The notes: generated by a model not told the origin, from the letters alone. Shown: positions 8,945 to 19,107, counted from the stretch's first letter. The stretch: DNA of 64,000 bases from Leucobacter triazinivorans (GCF_004208635.1 NZ_CP035806.1:186001-250000); one strand, 5' to 3'. Program-made: numbers and translations.

Positions 8945-11019
8945 CGTGCGGCCTCCACTGCTGCAATGCTCTCGCGCGCCGCGGCGACCACGGCGTCGGT
9001 CGTGATCCCGAACTCCCGGAACAGCGTCTGGTAGTCGGCGGATGCTCCGAAGTGCTCGATCGAGACCGAGCGGCCGCGGTCGCCCACGTAGCGCTCCCAG
9101 CCGAGCGCGAGGCCCGCTTCGACGCTCACGCGCGCGGCGACCGAGGTCGGCAGCACGCTCTCGCGGTACGCGTCGCTCTGCTCGGCGAACCACTCCAGGC
9201 ACGGGGCCGACACGACGCGCGCGCCGATGCCGTCGGCCGCGAGGCGCTCCCGCGCCTCGACGGCGAGCTGCACCTCCGAACCGGTGCCGATGAGGAGCAC
9301 GTCGACCTTCCCCGTCGGGGAGTCGGCGAGCACGTACGCCCCCTTCCGCACCCCCTCCGCCGAGGTGCCCTCGAGCACCGGCACGTTCTGCCGAGTCAGG
9401 GCGAGACCGGTGGGGCCGGCGTGACGCGAGAGCACTTCGTGCCAGGCCGCCGACACCTCGTTGGCGTCGGCCGGCCGCACCATCGCGAGATTCGGGATCG
9501 CGCGCAGCGTAGCGAGCTGCTCGATGGGCTGATGCGTGGGGCCGTCCTCGCCGAGCGCGACCGAGTCGTGGGTCCACACGAAGATGCTGGGCACGTTCAT
9601 GAGCGCGGCGAGGCGGACGGCCGGGCGCATGTAGTCGCTGAAGATGAGGAAGGTGCCGCCGTAGGAGCGGGTCTTCCCATGAAGCTGGATCCCGTTGAGG
9701 ATCGCACCCATCGCGTGCTCGCGAATGCCGAAGTGCAGCACCCGGCCGTAGGGGTCTCCCGTCCAGCTGGTCGTGGAATGCCCGGCGGGCACGAACGACG
9801 GCACCCCGGGGATCGTGGTGTTGTTGGAGCCGGCGAGGTCGGCCGAGCCGCCCCACAGCTCGGGCATGATCGGCCCCAGCGCGGCCAGCACCTTTCCGCT
9901 CGCCGCGCGGGTGGCGATGCTCTCGCCGGGCTCGAACGAGGGGAGCGCCTCCTGAGCGCCCTCGGGCAGCTGCTGCGCCTCCACACGGTCGAACAGCGCC
10001 TTGCGCTCGGGATTGGCCGCTGCCCAGGCGTCGAACGACCGCTGCCACTCGGCGCGCGTCTCGGCGCCCCGCTGCACGGCCTTGCGGGAGTGCTCGAGCA
10101 CCTCGGGCGCGATCGCGAAGTGCTCCTCGGGATCGAAGCCGAGCGCGGTCTTCAGCCCCGCGAGCTCCTCGGCGCCGAGCTTGGCGCCGTGGATGCCACC
10201 CGTGTTCTGCTTGCCGGGGGAGGGCCAGCCGATGATCGTCTTGAGAATGATGAGGCTGGGCTTCGCGGTCTCGGCCTGCGCGGCCTCGATCGCGCGGTGC
10301 AGCTCGTGGAGGTCCTCGACGTACTCGCCGGTCTTCTTCCAGTCGACCTCGAGCACCTGCCAGCCGTACGACTCGTAGCGCTGCGCCACATCCTCCGAGA
10401 AGGAGATGTCGGTGTCGTCCTCGATGGAGATCTGGTTGGAGTCGTAGATCGCGATCAGGTTGCCGAGTTCCTGGTGACCCGCGAGGCTCGACGCCTCGGA
10501 GGTGACGCCCTCCTGCAGGTCGCCGTCGCCCGCGACGACGTAGACGAAGTGGTCGAAGGGGCTCGTGCCGAGCGCCGCCTCGGGGTCGAACAGGCCGCGC
10601 TCGTAGCGGGCGGCGTAGGCGAAGCCCACGGCCGAGGCGAGGCCCTGGCCGAGTGGACCCGTGGTGATCTCGACGCCGTCGGTGTGCCCGTACTCCGGGT
10701 GACCCGGCGTCTTCGAGCCCCACGTGCGCAGCGCCCGCAGGTCGTCGAGCTCGAGCCCGTATCCGCCGAGGTAGAGCTGCACGTACTGCGTCAGCGAGGA
10801 GTGCCCCACCGAGAGGATGAATCGATCCCGGCCGATCCACTTCGGGTCGGCCGGGTCGTGCCGCATGACCCGCTGATGCAGCAGATACGACACCGGCGCG
10901 AGGCTGATCGCCGTGCCCGGGTGTCCGTTGCCGACCTTCTCCACCGCATCCGCGGCCAGGACGCGGGCGGTGTCGACCGCCCGATCGTCGAGTTCATCCC
11001 ACTGCAGTTCGTTTCCCAA
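8941..11019 (-). CDS. tkt: Transketolase
   Basis: Thiamine-diphosphate enzyme moving two-carbon units in the pentose phosphate pathway. 692 residues. Visible motifs: [11 protein letters not shown], the ThDP motif GDGDLQEG ending around YDSNQIS, TEHSPTHQP-like [10 protein letters not shown], and the pyrimidine domain with REHAMGAI. The start is TTG at 11019 (GGAAAGGTGAG ribosome site 3-4 nt ahead); no better in-frame ATG exists near the conserved [11 protein letters not shown] start. First gene of tkt-tal-pgi, divergent from ctaB. Confidence 0.95.
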   Translation of the reverse strand: MGNELQWDELDDRAVDTARVLAADAVEKVGNGHPGTAISLAPVSYLLHQRVMRHDPADPKWIGRDRFILSVGHSSLTQYVQLYLGGYGLELDDLRALRTWGSKTPGHPEYGHTDGVEITTGPLGQGLASAVGFAYAARYERGLFDPEAALGTSPFDHFVYVVAGDGDLQEGVTSEASSLAGHQELGNLIAIYDSNQISIEDDTDISFSEDVAQRYESYGWQVLEVDWKKTGEYVEDLHELHRAIEAAQAETAKPSLIILKTIIGWPSPGKQNTGGIHGAKLGAEELAGLKTALGFDPEEHFAIAPEVLEHSRKAVQRGAETRAEWQRSFDAWAAANPERKALFDRVEAQQLPEGAQEALPSFEPGESIATRAASGKVLAALGPIMPELWGGSADLAGSNNTTIPGVPSFVPAGHSTTSWTGDPYGRVLHFGIREHAMGAILNGIQLHGKTRSYGGTFLIFSDYMRPAVRLAALMNVPSIFVWTHDSVALGEDGPTHQPIEQLATLRAIPNLAMVRPADANEVSAAWHEVLSRHAGPTGLALTRQNVPVLEGTSAEGVRKGAYVLADSPTGKVDVLLIGTGSEVQLAVEARERLAADGIGARVVSAPCLEWFAEQSDAYRESVLPTSVAARVSVEAGLALGWERYVGDRGRSVSIEHFGASADYQTLFREFGITTDAVVAAARESIAAVEAAR

Positions 11020-11069
11020 GTCTCACCTTTCCGAGTGCAGGAACGGGCGCATTCGCGCTCACCGCATCA

Positions 11070-11075
11070 ATCCTA
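11070..11075 (-). promoter_or_regulatory. Putative -10 element of tkt-tal-pgi
   Basis: On the minus strand the hexamer reads TAGGAT, about 50 nt upstream of the TTG start. It leaves a leader of roughly 45 nt with a good ribosome site. It sits in the 96-bp divergent gap shared with ctaB. Confidence 0.45.
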
Positions 11076-11101
11076 CTGGCTGCTCCCGCGACGCGGGCGG
11101 G

Positions 11102-11107
11102 TATCAT
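11102..11107 (+). promoter_or_regulatory. Putative -10 element of ctaB
   Basis: TATCAT ends 9 nt before the first base of the ctaB ATG (3 nt before an in-frame GTG at 11110). No Shine-Dalgarno is visible, so a leaderless or near-leaderless mRNA is likely. Confidence 0.4.
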
Positions 11108-11115
11108 GGGTGCTG

Positions 11116-12048
11116 ATGTCCACGCAGATCCCCACCCAGTCCCGGACCGCGGCGACCCCTCCGCGTCGCACGCTCGGTCGCACCGTCAAGAATTATGTGG
11201 CGCTGACCAAGCCGCGCGTCATGGAGCTGCTGCTCGTGGTCACCGTGCCGGCCATGATCCTTGCCGCGGGCGGGCTTCCGAATCTCTGGCTGGTGCTCGC
11301 GACGCTGATCGGCGGTGCGATGAGCGCCGGCTCCGCCGGGTCGTTCAACTGCTACATCGACCGCGACATGGATCGCAAGATGAAGCGCACCGAGAACCGA
11401 CCGCTCGTCACCGGCGAGATCTCCGATCGCAACGCCCTCGTCTTCTCCTGGGTGCTCGGTGTGCTCTCTGTGGCGTGGCTGCTGCTCACCACGAACTGGC
11501 TCGCCGCCGCGCTCTCCGCGGCCGCCATCTTCTTCTACGTCGTCATCTACACCCTTCTGCTCAAGCGCCACAGCGAGCAGAACATCATCTGGGGCGGGAT
11601 CGCCGGCTGCTTCCCGGTGCTCATCGGCTGGGCCGCCGTCACGGGCGACCTCGCCTGGCCCGCGTGGATCTTCTTCCTGATCATCTTCCTGTGGACTCCC
11701 GCCCACTACTGGCCGCTCTCGATGCGCTATCGCGACGATTACGCGGCCGCCGGCGTCCCCATGCTGGGCGTCGTCCGGGGGCGCGTCACGGTGGGGCTGC
11801 AGGTCATCCTCTACACCTGGGCCACTGTCGCCTCGAGCCTCCTGCTGATCCCGGTCGCGCCGATGGGATGGGTCTACACGGTGGTCGCGCTGGCCGCCGG
11901 TGCCCACTTCATCATCGAGGCGCACCGGCTCTACGGCAGCGCGATTCGGGGTCGAGAGGGCAAGCCCATGCGGGTCTTCCACGGCTCCATCACCTACCTC
12001 TCCCTCCTCTCGCTCGCCATCGCGATCGATCCGCTGCTCCCGTTCTGA
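11116..12048 (+). CDS. ctaB: Heme O synthase (protoheme IX farnesyltransferase)
   Basis: Membrane prenyltransferase adding a farnesyl group to heme B to make heme O, the precursor of heme A for the aa3 oxidase. 310 residues with about nine membrane spans. Prenyltransferase motifs: [16 protein letters not shown] (first Asp-rich motif) and [13 protein letters not shown] (second). ATG 11116 gives the common N-terminal length; a GTG at 11110 is possible. The order ctaB divergent from tkt is conserved in actinobacteria. The 3' end of the coding region forms the first unit of a tandem repeat. Confidence 0.94.
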   Translation: MSTQIPTQSRTAATPPRRTLGRTVKNYVALTKPRVMELLLVVTVPAMILAAGGLPNLWLVLATLIGGAMSAGSAGSFNCYIDRDMDRKMKRTENRPLVTGEISDRNALVFSWVLGVLSVAWLLLTTNWLAAALSAAAIFFYVVIYTLLLKRHSEQNIIWGGIAGCFPVLIGWAAVTGDLAWPAWIFFLIIFLWTPAHYWPLSMRYRDDYAAAGVPMLGVVRGRVTVGLQVILYTWATVASSLLLIPVAPMGWVYTVVALAAGAHFIIEAHRLYGSAIRGREGKPMRVFHGSITYLSLLSLAIAIDPLLPF

Positions 12049-12136
12049 GTCGGGGCCGCTGTTCCGAGTCGGGGCCGCCGTTCTGAGTCGGGGCTGCCGT
12101 TCCGAGTCGGGGCCGCCGTTCCGAGTCGGGGCCGCC
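12042..12136 (+). repeat. Five tandem copies of a 19-bp repeat
   Basis: Five uninterrupted 19-bp units of the form GTTCYGAGTCGGGGCYGCY start at 12042, 12061, 12080, 12099 and 12118. Copies differ at only three positions. The first copy contains the last codon and stop of ctaB; the array ends 7 nt before the -10 of the next gene. It has no hairpin symmetry of its own. It could have arisen by slippage or act as a spacer or binding array. Confidence 0.95.
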
Positions 12137-12143
12137 CGGGCGA

Positions 12144-12149
12144 TAGGGT
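12144..12149 (+). promoter_or_regulatory. -10 element of the methyltransferase gene, leaderless type
   Basis: TAGGGTGG; the last hexamer base is 7 nt before the A of ATG 12156, so transcription should start at the initiation codon. No ribosome site is present. Confidence 0.6.
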
Positions 12150-12155
12150 GGCCGC

Positions 12156-12959
12156 ATGGCCGACGCGTACACCCATGGACACCACGCGAGCGTGCTGCGC
12201 TCGCACACCTGGCGCACCGCCGAGAACTCTGCTGCGTACCTCCTTCCCCGGCTGCGTCCGGGCGCCAAGGTCCTCGACATCGGCGCGGGGCCGGGCACCA
12301 TCACCGCGGACTTCGCCCGGCTCGTCGCTCCGGGCCGGGTCGTGGGCGTCGACGCGTCCGCAGAGGTCGTGCAGAAGGCAGCGACCGACGCGGCACCGCT
12401 CGGCCTGGAGAATCTCAGCTTCGCGACCGGCGACGCCTACGCGCTCGACATCGCCGACCGCAGCTTCGACGTGGTGCACGCCCACCAGGTGCTCCAGCAC
12501 GTCGCCGATCCGGTCAGGATGCTCGGCGAGATGCGACGGGTGACCGCTCCAGGGGGTGCCGTGGCCGCGAGAGACGTCGACTACGAGGGCGTCATCTGGT
12601 CACCGGGCTCGCCCGAGCTCGCAGACTGGCTCGCGCTGTACCTGCAGGTCCACCGGGGCGTCAGCGGAGAGCCGGCCGCCGGCCGGCACCTCAAGGCCTG
12701 GGCGCGGCGCGCAGGGCTCACGGACGTCACCTGTTCGGCCTCTCTCTGGCTGTTCGAATCCGACGAGGATCGCGCCTGGTGGGGCGGAATGTGGGAGGAG
12801 CGCGCCGTGGCGTCCGCATTCGCCGACAACGCCATCCGCCTCGGGCTCGCCGACCGGGATCGTCTGGAGCGGATCTCGGCGGGGTGGCGGCGATGGGCGG
12901 ATGACCCGGACGGCTGGCTGCTCATGCCGCACGCGGAGATCGTCGCCACCGTCGGCTGA
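12156..12959 (+). CDS. SAM-dependent methyltransferase (UbiE/COQ5-like)
   Basis: 267 residues with a class I Rossmann fold. Motif I is VLDIGAGPGTIT (about residues 46-57), an acidic residue follows in VVGVDAS, and the motif IV region reads FDVVHAHQVLQHVADP. The C-terminal half includes a long segment typical of small-molecule methyltransferases. The substrate cannot be inferred. The gene stands alone between the tandem repeat and the MetB-like gene, with its own leaderless-type promoter. Confidence 0.8.
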   Translation: MADAYTHGHHASVLRSHTWRTAENSAAYLLPRLRPGAKVLDIGAGPGTITADFARLVAPGRVVGVDASAEVVQKAATDAAPLGLENLSFATGDAYALDIADRSFDVVHAHQVLQHVADPVRMLGEMRRVTAPGGAVAARDVDYEGVIWSPGSPELADWLALYLQVHRGVSGEPAAGRHLKAWARRAGLTDVTCSASLWLFESDEDRAWWGGMWEERAVASAFADNAIRLGLADRDRLERISAGWRRWADDPDGWLLMPHAEIVATVG

Positions 12960-13040
12960 GCCGCCCGTGGGCTGCGCACGGGGCTGCAGTGGGCGGACGT
13001 GCGGTGCGCCGGGGTGCGGGCACTCCTCGACCGGCGGCGC

Positions 13041-13046
13041 TACGCT
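13041..13046 (+). promoter_or_regulatory. -10 element of the MetB-like gene, leaderless type
   Basis: TACGCT with its last base 7 nt before ATG 13053. A GAGAGG sits directly against the ATG, too close to act as a normal ribosome site. Confidence 0.55.
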
Positions 13047-13052
13047 GAGAGG

Positions 13053-14252
13053 ATGAGCAGCAACGCGCACGAGATCCGCCCCAGCACCGCCGTCGTCGCA
13101 CTCGGCCGCCCGGATCCCGAGCCCGATGGGCCACTCAATCCGCCGATCGTGCTCAGCTCGACCTTCCGCGGCTCGCGCGCCCCCGAACCGGGGGAGCGGG
13201 TGTACGCCCGCTACGCGAATCCGAGCTGGGAGCCCCTCGAAGCGGCGATCGCGGCACTCGAGGAGAGCGAGACACCGGGGCTGGCCTTCGCCTCCGGGAT
13301 GGCGGCCGTGTCTGCCGCCCTGTCGCTCGTACCGATCGGGGGCACGGCCGTCGTGCCGAGCGCCTCGTACAACGGAACCATCGGGCTCGCGCGCGATCTC
13401 GCTGCGGAGGGCGCCCTGCGGCTGCGCGAGATCGATCCGCTCGACCTCGACGCTGCCACGGCCGCCCTGGACGGGGCCGACCTCCTCTGGCTCGAGTCGC
13501 CCACGAACCCCATGCTCGACATCGTCGACGTGCCAGCGCTGGCCGCGGCGGCCCGAGCGCGCGGCGTGCTCGTCGTGGTCGACAACACGTTCAGCACTCC
13601 GCTGCGCCAACGTCCGCTCGCGGTCGGCGCCGACGCGGTGGTGCACTCCGCGACGAAGTTCATCGCCGGCCACTCAGATGTGCTCCTGGGACTCGTCGTG
13701 ACGCGGGATCCCGAGCTGCGGGAGCGGCTCGCGAAGCGGCGCACCTTGCACGGCGGCATCCCCGGTCCGTTCGAGGCCTGGCTCGCGCTCCGCGGGCTGC
13801 GCACGATGGCGCTGCGCCTCGACCGCGCGGAGGAAACCGCCGGCGAGCTCGCCCGGCGCCTCGCCCGGCATCCGGCGGTCTCCCGCGTGCGCTATCCGGG
13901 CCTGCCGCACGATCCCGGCCACGATCGGGCCCGGGCGCAGCTCGACGGATTCGGAGCCGTGGTGTCGATCGAGCTCGCCGGAGGAGCTGTCGCCGCCGAG
14001 TCGTTCGTCGACGCGCTCGACCTCTTCACACCGGCGACGAGTCTGGGCGGTGTCGAATCGCTCGTCGAGCGTCGTCGCAGGCATGCCGCCGAGCCCGTGG
14101 AGGTGCCCGAGTCGCTGGTGCGCCTGAGCATCGGGATCGAGCACGTCGAGGACCTGTGGTCGGATCTCGAGCAGGGGTTGGCCGGGATGGGCTCGGCGGG
14201 GGCGTCTGGCGCGCCCGCGCACACGACACCGAGTGGCGAATATCCCGCCTGA
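13053..14252 (+). CDS. Trans-sulfuration family PLP enzyme (cystathionine gamma-synthase or lyase-like)
   Basis: Cys/Met-metabolism PLP enzyme of 399 residues. Visible features: YARYANPSWEPLEAAIA near the cofactor site, FASGMAAVSA, VVDNTFSTP, and the Schiff-base Lys202 in SATKFIAGHSD. The C-terminal SLGGVESL motif is typical of the family. Gamma-synthase, gamma-lyase and methionine gamma-lyase cannot be separated by eye; cystathionine gamma-synthase (MetB) is the usual annotation for this type. The C-terminal 25 residues are low-complexity and may be non-conserved. Confidence 0.82.
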   Translation: MSSNAHEIRPSTAVVALGRPDPEPDGPLNPPIVLSSTFRGSRAPEPGERVYARYANPSWEPLEAAIAALEESETPGLAFASGMAAVSAALSLVPIGGTAVVPSASYNGTIGLARDLAAEGALRLREIDPLDLDAATAALDGADLLWLESPTNPMLDIVDVPALAAAARARGVLVVVDNTFSTPLRQRPLAVGADAVVHSATKFIAGHSDVLLGLVVTRDPELRERLAKRRTLHGGIPGPFEAWLALRGLRTMALRLDRAEETAGELARRLARHPAVSRVRYPGLPHDPGHDRARAQLDGFGAVVSIELAGGAVAAESFVDALDLFTPATSLGGVESLVERRRRHAAEPVEVPESLVRLSIGIEHVEDLWSDLEQGLAGMGSAGASGAPAHTTPSGEYPA

Positions 14253-14402
14253 TTCGCTGTCCGAACGAGCAGTTCAGCCACGCGACGGAACTCGCGGTGC
14301 TCGGCTGCCCGATCTGCCCGGTGCTCGAGAGCCTGCTCGATGAGCGGTCGGAGCGCGACACGGAAGCCGCGGTTTCCTACCGGAGAGCGAGAAGCAACTC
14401 CG

Positions 14403-14921
14403 TCATTCGCAATGCGCCGGACCCGGCGCCGAGGCGCCCCGACGGCCGCGCGGCGCCTCTCCGACCAGGCCGAGCACCACGGCGACGAGCACCGCGCCCG
14501 CTCCGATGGCGCTCGCGGCGTAGAGCGGGAGTTCGAGTGCGAAGGCCGCGTCGGCGTCCCAGCCGACGAACGTGTCGCCGACCGAGTTGAGGTTGCCGAA
14601 TGATGCGAAGAAGTACGCCGGAGCGCCCGCCGCGAGAATGCTGCCGAAGAGCAGGAGCACCGCCCACCCCGGTTGCTGCTCGCGGGCGAACAGGGCCAGG
14701 ACGCCCCAGCCGAGTGCGAGCAGGATTCCGAACGCCGCGAACCCGATTCCTGCCCAGACTCCGTAGGGCTGACCGGCGGCGTTCATCGCGGCCACCGCCT
14801 GTTCCAGGGGCAGCTCGCTCGCGGCGGCAACCGCCCAATCGTTCATGAGCAGCGCACCGAGGATCGAGTACGCGACCAACCCGGCGACGCCGAGCAGAAC
14901 GAGGAGTGTCCGAGCACCCAT
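14403..14921 (-). CDS. Small membrane protein next to heme A synthase
   Basis: 172 residues with four predicted membrane spans (about residues 5-25, 50-76, 82-106 and 130-155). Not recognised as a named family. It starts 14 nt after the ctaA stop on the same strand and so probably shares its transcript. A role linked to the oxidase or heme delivery is an inference from position only. The 150 bp between its stop and the MetB-like gene contain no supported gene. Confidence 0.65.
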   Translation of the reverse strand: MGARTLLVLLGVAGLVAYSILGALLMNDWAVAAASELPLEQAVAAMNAAGQPYGVWAGIGFAAFGILLALGWGVLALFAREQQPGWAVLLLFGSILAAGAPAYFFASFGNLNSVGDTFVGWDADAAFALELPLYAASAIGAGAVLVAVVLGLVGEAPRGRRGASAPGPAHCE

Positions 14922-14935
14922 CGGAACGGAGACGG

Positions 14936-15898
14936 TCAGCGGGTGGCGCCGGCCGGGGCCGCGGCGGCCGCGGCGGCTGGGCGCTTCAGCCGCAGCACCA
15001 CGACGGTCATCGCGGCGGCGGTGAGTGACGCGAGCACCATGTGCACGCCGACGGCGAACGGGGGCAATCCGCTGCGCGCCTGGAACACTCCGACGCCGAT
15101 CTGCACGAGCAGGGCCGCCAGCAGCGCGATGGACCAGCGCAGCGTCCGCAGCCGTCGCACCCCCGACCAGCCCACGAGCGCCAGCACGAGCGCGAGGGAG
15201 ATGTATCCCGGCCAGGCGTGGACATGGCTGAGCACCGTGGCGTCGAAGCCGTCGCGTACCACGTCGGCGTCGCCCGAGTGTGGGCCGGCGCCGGTGGTGA
15301 GCACACCGAAGAGAACGGTGAGCGCCATGAAGAGCGTGGTCACGTGCGTCAGGATCGCGAAGCCCCGCGGCACGTCTACGCGCCGCGGCAGCGGGTCCTC
15401 GAACATGCGCACGAGGTACGCCGCCGTCACGCACACGAGCACGAGCGACACGGTGTAGTGGAAACCGACGAGATTGGCGTTGAGGTGGAACCAGACGACG
15501 AACGCGCCGACGAGCGCCTGCAGCACGACGAGCCCCAGCACGACCGCGGAGATCACGAGGAGATCGCTGCGCCGGGCGCGGATGCGCCAGCTCAGCACCA
15601 GCACGAGAATTCCGGCGACCAGCAGGGGCCCCGAGATCGTGCGGTTGGCGAACTCGATGATCCCGTGAATGCCGAGCTCCGGCGTGGGCACGAGCGAACC
15701 GGGCGTGCACACCGGCCAGTCCGTGCAGCCGAGCCCCGAGCCGGTGAGGCGCACCGTTCCGCCCGTTGCGATGATCGTCACGTTCAGCACGAAGGACGCC
15801 CACGCCGAGATCTGCAGGAGCCGGGAGGGCCCGGATCGGGTGCCGCGGCCCCGACCTGCGACGGGTGCGGCTGCGGCGGAAGCGGGCGCGGCGGACAC
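14936..15898 (-). CDS. ctaA: Heme A synthase (COX15/CtaA)
   Basis: Membrane enzyme oxidising the C8 methyl of heme O to give heme A. From the GTG at 15898 it has 320 residues and eight membrane spans. Conserved heme-binding His sites appear as [35 protein letters not shown] and [14 protein letters not shown] 15898 is favoured because AGAGGAG lies 6-7 nt upstream; the frame remains open to 16018 but those residues are not family-like. With ctaB and SURF1 in the same window it completes oxidase cofactor supply. Confidence 0.92.
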   Translation of the reverse strand: MSAAPASAAAAPVAGRGRGTRSGPSRLLQISAWASFVLNVTIIATGGTVRLTGSGLGCTDWPVCTPGSLVPTPELGIHGIIEFANRTISGPLLVAGILVLVLSWRIRARRSDLLVISAVVLGLVVLQALVGAFVVWFHLNANLVGFHYTVSLVLVCVTAAYLVRMFEDPLPRRVDVPRGFAILTHVTTLFMALTVLFGVLTTGAGPHSGDADVVRDGFDATVLSHVHAWPGYISLALVLALVGWSGVRRLRTLRWSIALLAALLVQIGVGVFQARSGLPPFAVGVHMVLASLTAAAMTVVVLRLKRPAAAAAAAPAGATR

Positions 15899-15961
15899 GG
15901 GTACTCCTCTCGACGGCCCCCCGGTTTGCGCGCCCTGTGGCGCGTCCCTCCCGTTTTCATC

Positions 15962-15986
15962 GGGAAGCTGTAGAATGGGAAGCTGT
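15962..15986 (+). promoter_or_regulatory. sufB promoter region with a direct repeat around the -10
   Basis: The 10-bp sequence GGGAAGCTGT occurs at 15962-15971 and again at 15977-15986. Between and overlapping the copies lies TAGAAT (15971-15976), a good -10. The arrangement could be an operator for a regulator of the suf genes. No sufR gene, common at the head of actinobacterial suf operons, is present here. Confidence 0.5.
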
Positions 15987-16148
15987 GGTTGCGTGCGACG
16001 AACCAGCATCGGGTGCAATGCGCCGGATCAGCAGGTTCCGTCCGAAGCCCAGACTACTGCACCGCTGCAGGGCCAGGACTGTGTGCCCGATCGATTTCTC
16101 GTGCGCACGCGGGGGCGGCCCGGCGAGATGAAGAATGAGGGAGGGATC

Positions 16149-17567
16149 ATGCCAGAGGTACTGATCGACCGACCCGAGCTGGAAGGCTTGGGCCAGTACG
16201 AATTCGGCTGGCACGACAGCGATGAGGCCGGTGCGATTGCGAAGCGCGGCCTCAACGAGCAGGTCGTGCGCGAAATCTCGGCTCTGAAGAACGAACCGGA
16301 GTGGATGCTGCAGCGCCGCCTCAAGGCGCTGCAGATCTTCGGCAGGAAGCCGATGCCCTCCTGGGGCGCGGATCTCTCGGAGATCGACTTCGACAACATC
16401 AAGTACTTCGTGCGCTCGACCGAGAAGCAGGCGACGAGCTGGGAAGAGCTGCCCGAGGAGATCAAGGAGACCTACGAGCGTCTCGGGATCCCCGAGGCCG
16501 AACGGCAGCGCCTCGTCGCGGGCGTCGCCGCGCAGTACGAGTCCGAGGTCGTCTACCACCAGATCCGCGAGGATCTGGAGGAGCAGGGCGTGCTCTTCCT
16601 CGACACCGACACCGCGCTGCGCGAGCACCCGGAGTTCTTCGAGGAGTACTTCGGCACCGTCATCCCCTCGGGCGACAACACCTTCGCGGCACTCAACACG
16701 GCCGTGTGGTCGGGCGGTTCGTTCGTGTACGTGCCGAAGGGCGTGCACGTGGAGATCCCGCTGCAGGCCTACTTCCGGATCAACACCGAGAACATGGGCC
16801 AGTTCGAGCGCACGCTGATCATCGCCGACGAGGGCAGCTACGTGCACTACATCGAGGGCTGCACGGCGCCGATCTACAAGTCGGACTCGCTGCACTCCGC
16901 CGTGGTCGAGATCATCGTGAAGAAGAACGCGCGCGTGCGCTACACGACGATCCAGAACTGGTCGAACAACGTGTACAACCTTGTGACCAAGCGCGCCGTG
17001 GCAGAGGCCGGCGCCACCATGGAGTGGGTCGACGGCAACATCGGCTCCAAGGTCACCATGAAGTACCCGTCGATCTACCTGACGGGTGAGCACGCCAAGG
17101 GCGAGACCCTCTCCGTCGCGTTCGCCGGGCCGGGCCAGCACCAGGACACCGGTGCGAAGATGATCCACCTGGCACCGCACACGAAGTCTTCGATCCTCGC
17201 GAAGTCCATCGCCCGCGGCGGCGGACGCACCGGGTACCGCGGCGAGGTGCGGATCGAGCCGAATGCGCGACGCGCGGCCAACTCGGTGGTCTGCGACGCG
17301 CTGCTCGTCGACACGATCTCGCGCAGCGACACCTACCCGGCCATCGACATCCGCACCGACGACGCCGAGCTGGGGCACGAGGCCACGGTCTCGCGCGTCA
17401 GCGAGGAGCAGCTCTTCTACCTCATGAGCCGCGGCCTCGCGGAGGAGGAGGCGATGGCCATGATCGTGCGCGGCTTCATCGAGCCGATCGCTCGCGAGCT
17501 GCCCATGGAGTACGCGCTCGAACTGAACAAGCTCATCGAGATGGGCATGGAAGGATCCGTCGGATAA
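16149..17567 (+). CDS. sufB: Fe-S cluster assembly protein SufB
   Basis: Scaffold subunit of the SufBC2D iron-sulfur assembly complex, cytoplasmic. 472 residues, the usual size, with conserved blocks [34 protein letters not shown] (containing the conserved Cys) and [15 protein letters not shown] 16149 is chosen for the GAGGGAGGG ribosome site at 16136-16144. The leader is about 165 nt and stays open in frame from an ATG at 15975, which overlaps the -10 and is unlikely to be used. Next gene sufD overlaps by 1 nt. Confidence 0.96.
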   Translation: MPEVLIDRPELEGLGQYEFGWHDSDEAGAIAKRGLNEQVVREISALKNEPEWMLQRRLKALQIFGRKPMPSWGADLSEIDFDNIKYFVRSTEKQATSWEELPEEIKETYERLGIPEAERQRLVAGVAAQYESEVVYHQIREDLEEQGVLFLDTDTALREHPEFFEEYFGTVIPSGDNTFAALNTAVWSGGSFVYVPKGVHVEIPLQAYFRINTENMGQFERTLIIADEGSYVHYIEGCTAPIYKSDSLHSAVVEIIVKKNARVRYTTIQNWSNNVYNLVTKRAVAEAGATMEWVDGNIGSKVTMKYPSIYLTGEHAKGETLSVAFAGPGQHQDTGAKMIHLAPHTKSSILAKSIARGGGRTGYRGEVRIEPNARRAANSVVCDALLVDTISRSDTYPAIDIRTDDAELGHEATVSRVSEEQLFYLMSRGLAEEEAMAMIVRGFIEPIARELPMEYALELNKLIEMGMEGSVG

Positions 17568-18778
17568 TGACCGAAGCTGTTGCAACGAAGACCGCGCCTG
17601 CTCAGCACGGCCTGACCGCGCACTCCGACGGCGACTGGGAGAACCGGGTCCCGGTGCAGACGCGCTCGGAGCGGCCCACGTCGACCGACGTCGCCGACTT
17701 CGCGCGTGTCACCGGCCGCGAGGCGGTCTGGAAGTACACGCCCGTCGCCGACCTCGACGCGCTGCTGAACGGCGAGCTCGACGGCTCGCGCCTGCCGGTC
17801 GCCGTGAGCGAGGCCGCGGGCGTCTCATCCTCGTGGATTCCTCGTGACGACGCTCGCATCGGTCGGGCGGGCATTCCCGAGGAGCGCGGCGCCGCGGCGG
17901 CGTGGAGCGCGTTCGGCGAGGCGCACCTCATTTCAGTCGCCTCCGCCGAGAAGGTCACCGCGGTCGTCACCCGCGACGCGCTCGACGCGATGCCCCGCGC
18001 GGCGCACACGATCATCGAGGCCGCCCCGCAGAGCGAGGGCCTCGTGATCCTCGAGAACACCGGGCCGGCGCAGCTCTCCGAGAACGTCGAGATCGTCGTC
18101 GGCGACGGAGCCAAGCTCACCGTCGTGAGCGTTCAGCAGTGGGACGACGCCGCGATCCACCTGGCGAGCCACTACGCTACGGTGGGGCGCGACGCAACGC
18201 TGACGCACATCGTCGTCTCGCTCGGCGGTGGGATCGTGCGCCTCAACCCGTCGATCCATCTCGATCACGAGGGAGCGACGGGAACGGCGCTCGGCGCGTA
18301 CTTCGCCGATGCCGGGCAGCACCTCGAGCACCAGGTGTACCTCGACCACGACGCCCCGCACACGACGAGCCGAGTCACCTACAAGGGCGCCCTGCAGGGC
18401 GAGGGAGCGCACACCGTGTGGATCGGCGACGTGCTCATCCGCAACAACGCGACCGGCACCGACAGCTACGAGCAGAACCGCAACCTCGTGCTCAGCGAGG
18501 GTACGCGCGCCGACTCGATCCCGAACCTCGAGATCGAGACCGGCGACATCGAGGGCGCCGGGCACGCCTCGGCGACGGGCCGCTTCGACGACGAGCACAT
18601 CTTCTACCTCCAGAGCCGCGGCATCTCGGAGGAGGAGGCCCGCAGGCTCGTGGTGCGCGGATTCCTGATCGAGGTCATCTCCCAGATCGGCGACGAGGCG
18701 ACCGAGGAGCGTCTGCAGGCGGCCGTCGAGGCCGAGCTCGCGGCGACATCGGGCGCGCAGGCGACCCGGGGAGCCTGA
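17567..18778 (+). CDS. sufD: Fe-S cluster assembly protein SufD
   Basis: Paralog of SufB and partner in SufBC2D. 403 residues. The SufB/D core is visible in LVILENTGPAQLSENVEIVVG, HQVYLDHDAPHTTS (with the conserved His region), SRGISEEEARRLVVRGF near the C-terminus and the beta-helix repeats in between. The start overlaps the sufB stop (TAATG) and the stop abuts the GTG of the Rieske gene, so the genes are translationally linked. Confidence 0.94.
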   Translation: MTEAVATKTAPAQHGLTAHSDGDWENRVPVQTRSERPTSTDVADFARVTGREAVWKYTPVADLDALLNGELDGSRLPVAVSEAAGVSSSWIPRDDARIGRAGIPEERGAAAAWSAFGEAHLISVASAEKVTAVVTRDALDAMPRAAHTIIEAAPQSEGLVILENTGPAQLSENVEIVVGDGAKLTVVSVQQWDDAAIHLASHYATVGRDATLTHIVVSLGGGIVRLNPSIHLDHEGATGTALGAYFADAGQHLEHQVYLDHDAPHTTSRVTYKGALQGEGAHTVWIGDVLIRNNATGTDSYEQNRNLVLSEGTRADSIPNLEIETGDIEGAGHASATGRFDDEHIFYLQSRGISEEEARRLVVRGFLIEVISQIGDEATEERLQAAVEAELAATSGAQATRGA

Positions 18779-19107
18779 GTGCCCCGATACAAGGTGATCG
18801 CGGTGAGCGATCTGATGCAGGATCAGGCGACGAGAGTCGTGCTCGACGATGTGCCGATCGCCGTCGTGCTGGACGCGCAGGGCGACGTCCACGCGATCGG
18901 CGACACCTGCAGCCACGGACAGATCAGCCTGTCAGAGGGCTTCGTCGAGGGCGACACGCTCGAATGCTGGGCCCACGGCTCCGCGTTCTCGCTGCGCACC
19001 GGCGTCCCCCAGAACCTTCCGGCCTACGAGCCGGTACCCGTCTACGCCGTCGAGATCGAAGACGGCGACGTGTACATCGACCCCAACGTTACGAAAGAGA
19101 TTGAACA

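Noticed and set aside
8935..11115. Long plus-strand frame running into ctaB
   Set aside because: It is antisense to tkt; only the part from 11116 has membrane spans and prenyltransferase motifs.
14253..14402. A possible peptide with GCPICPVLESLL in the gap after the MetB-like gene
   Set aside because: It has no start codon of its own with a ribosome site and the frame runs antisense into the membrane protein gene.
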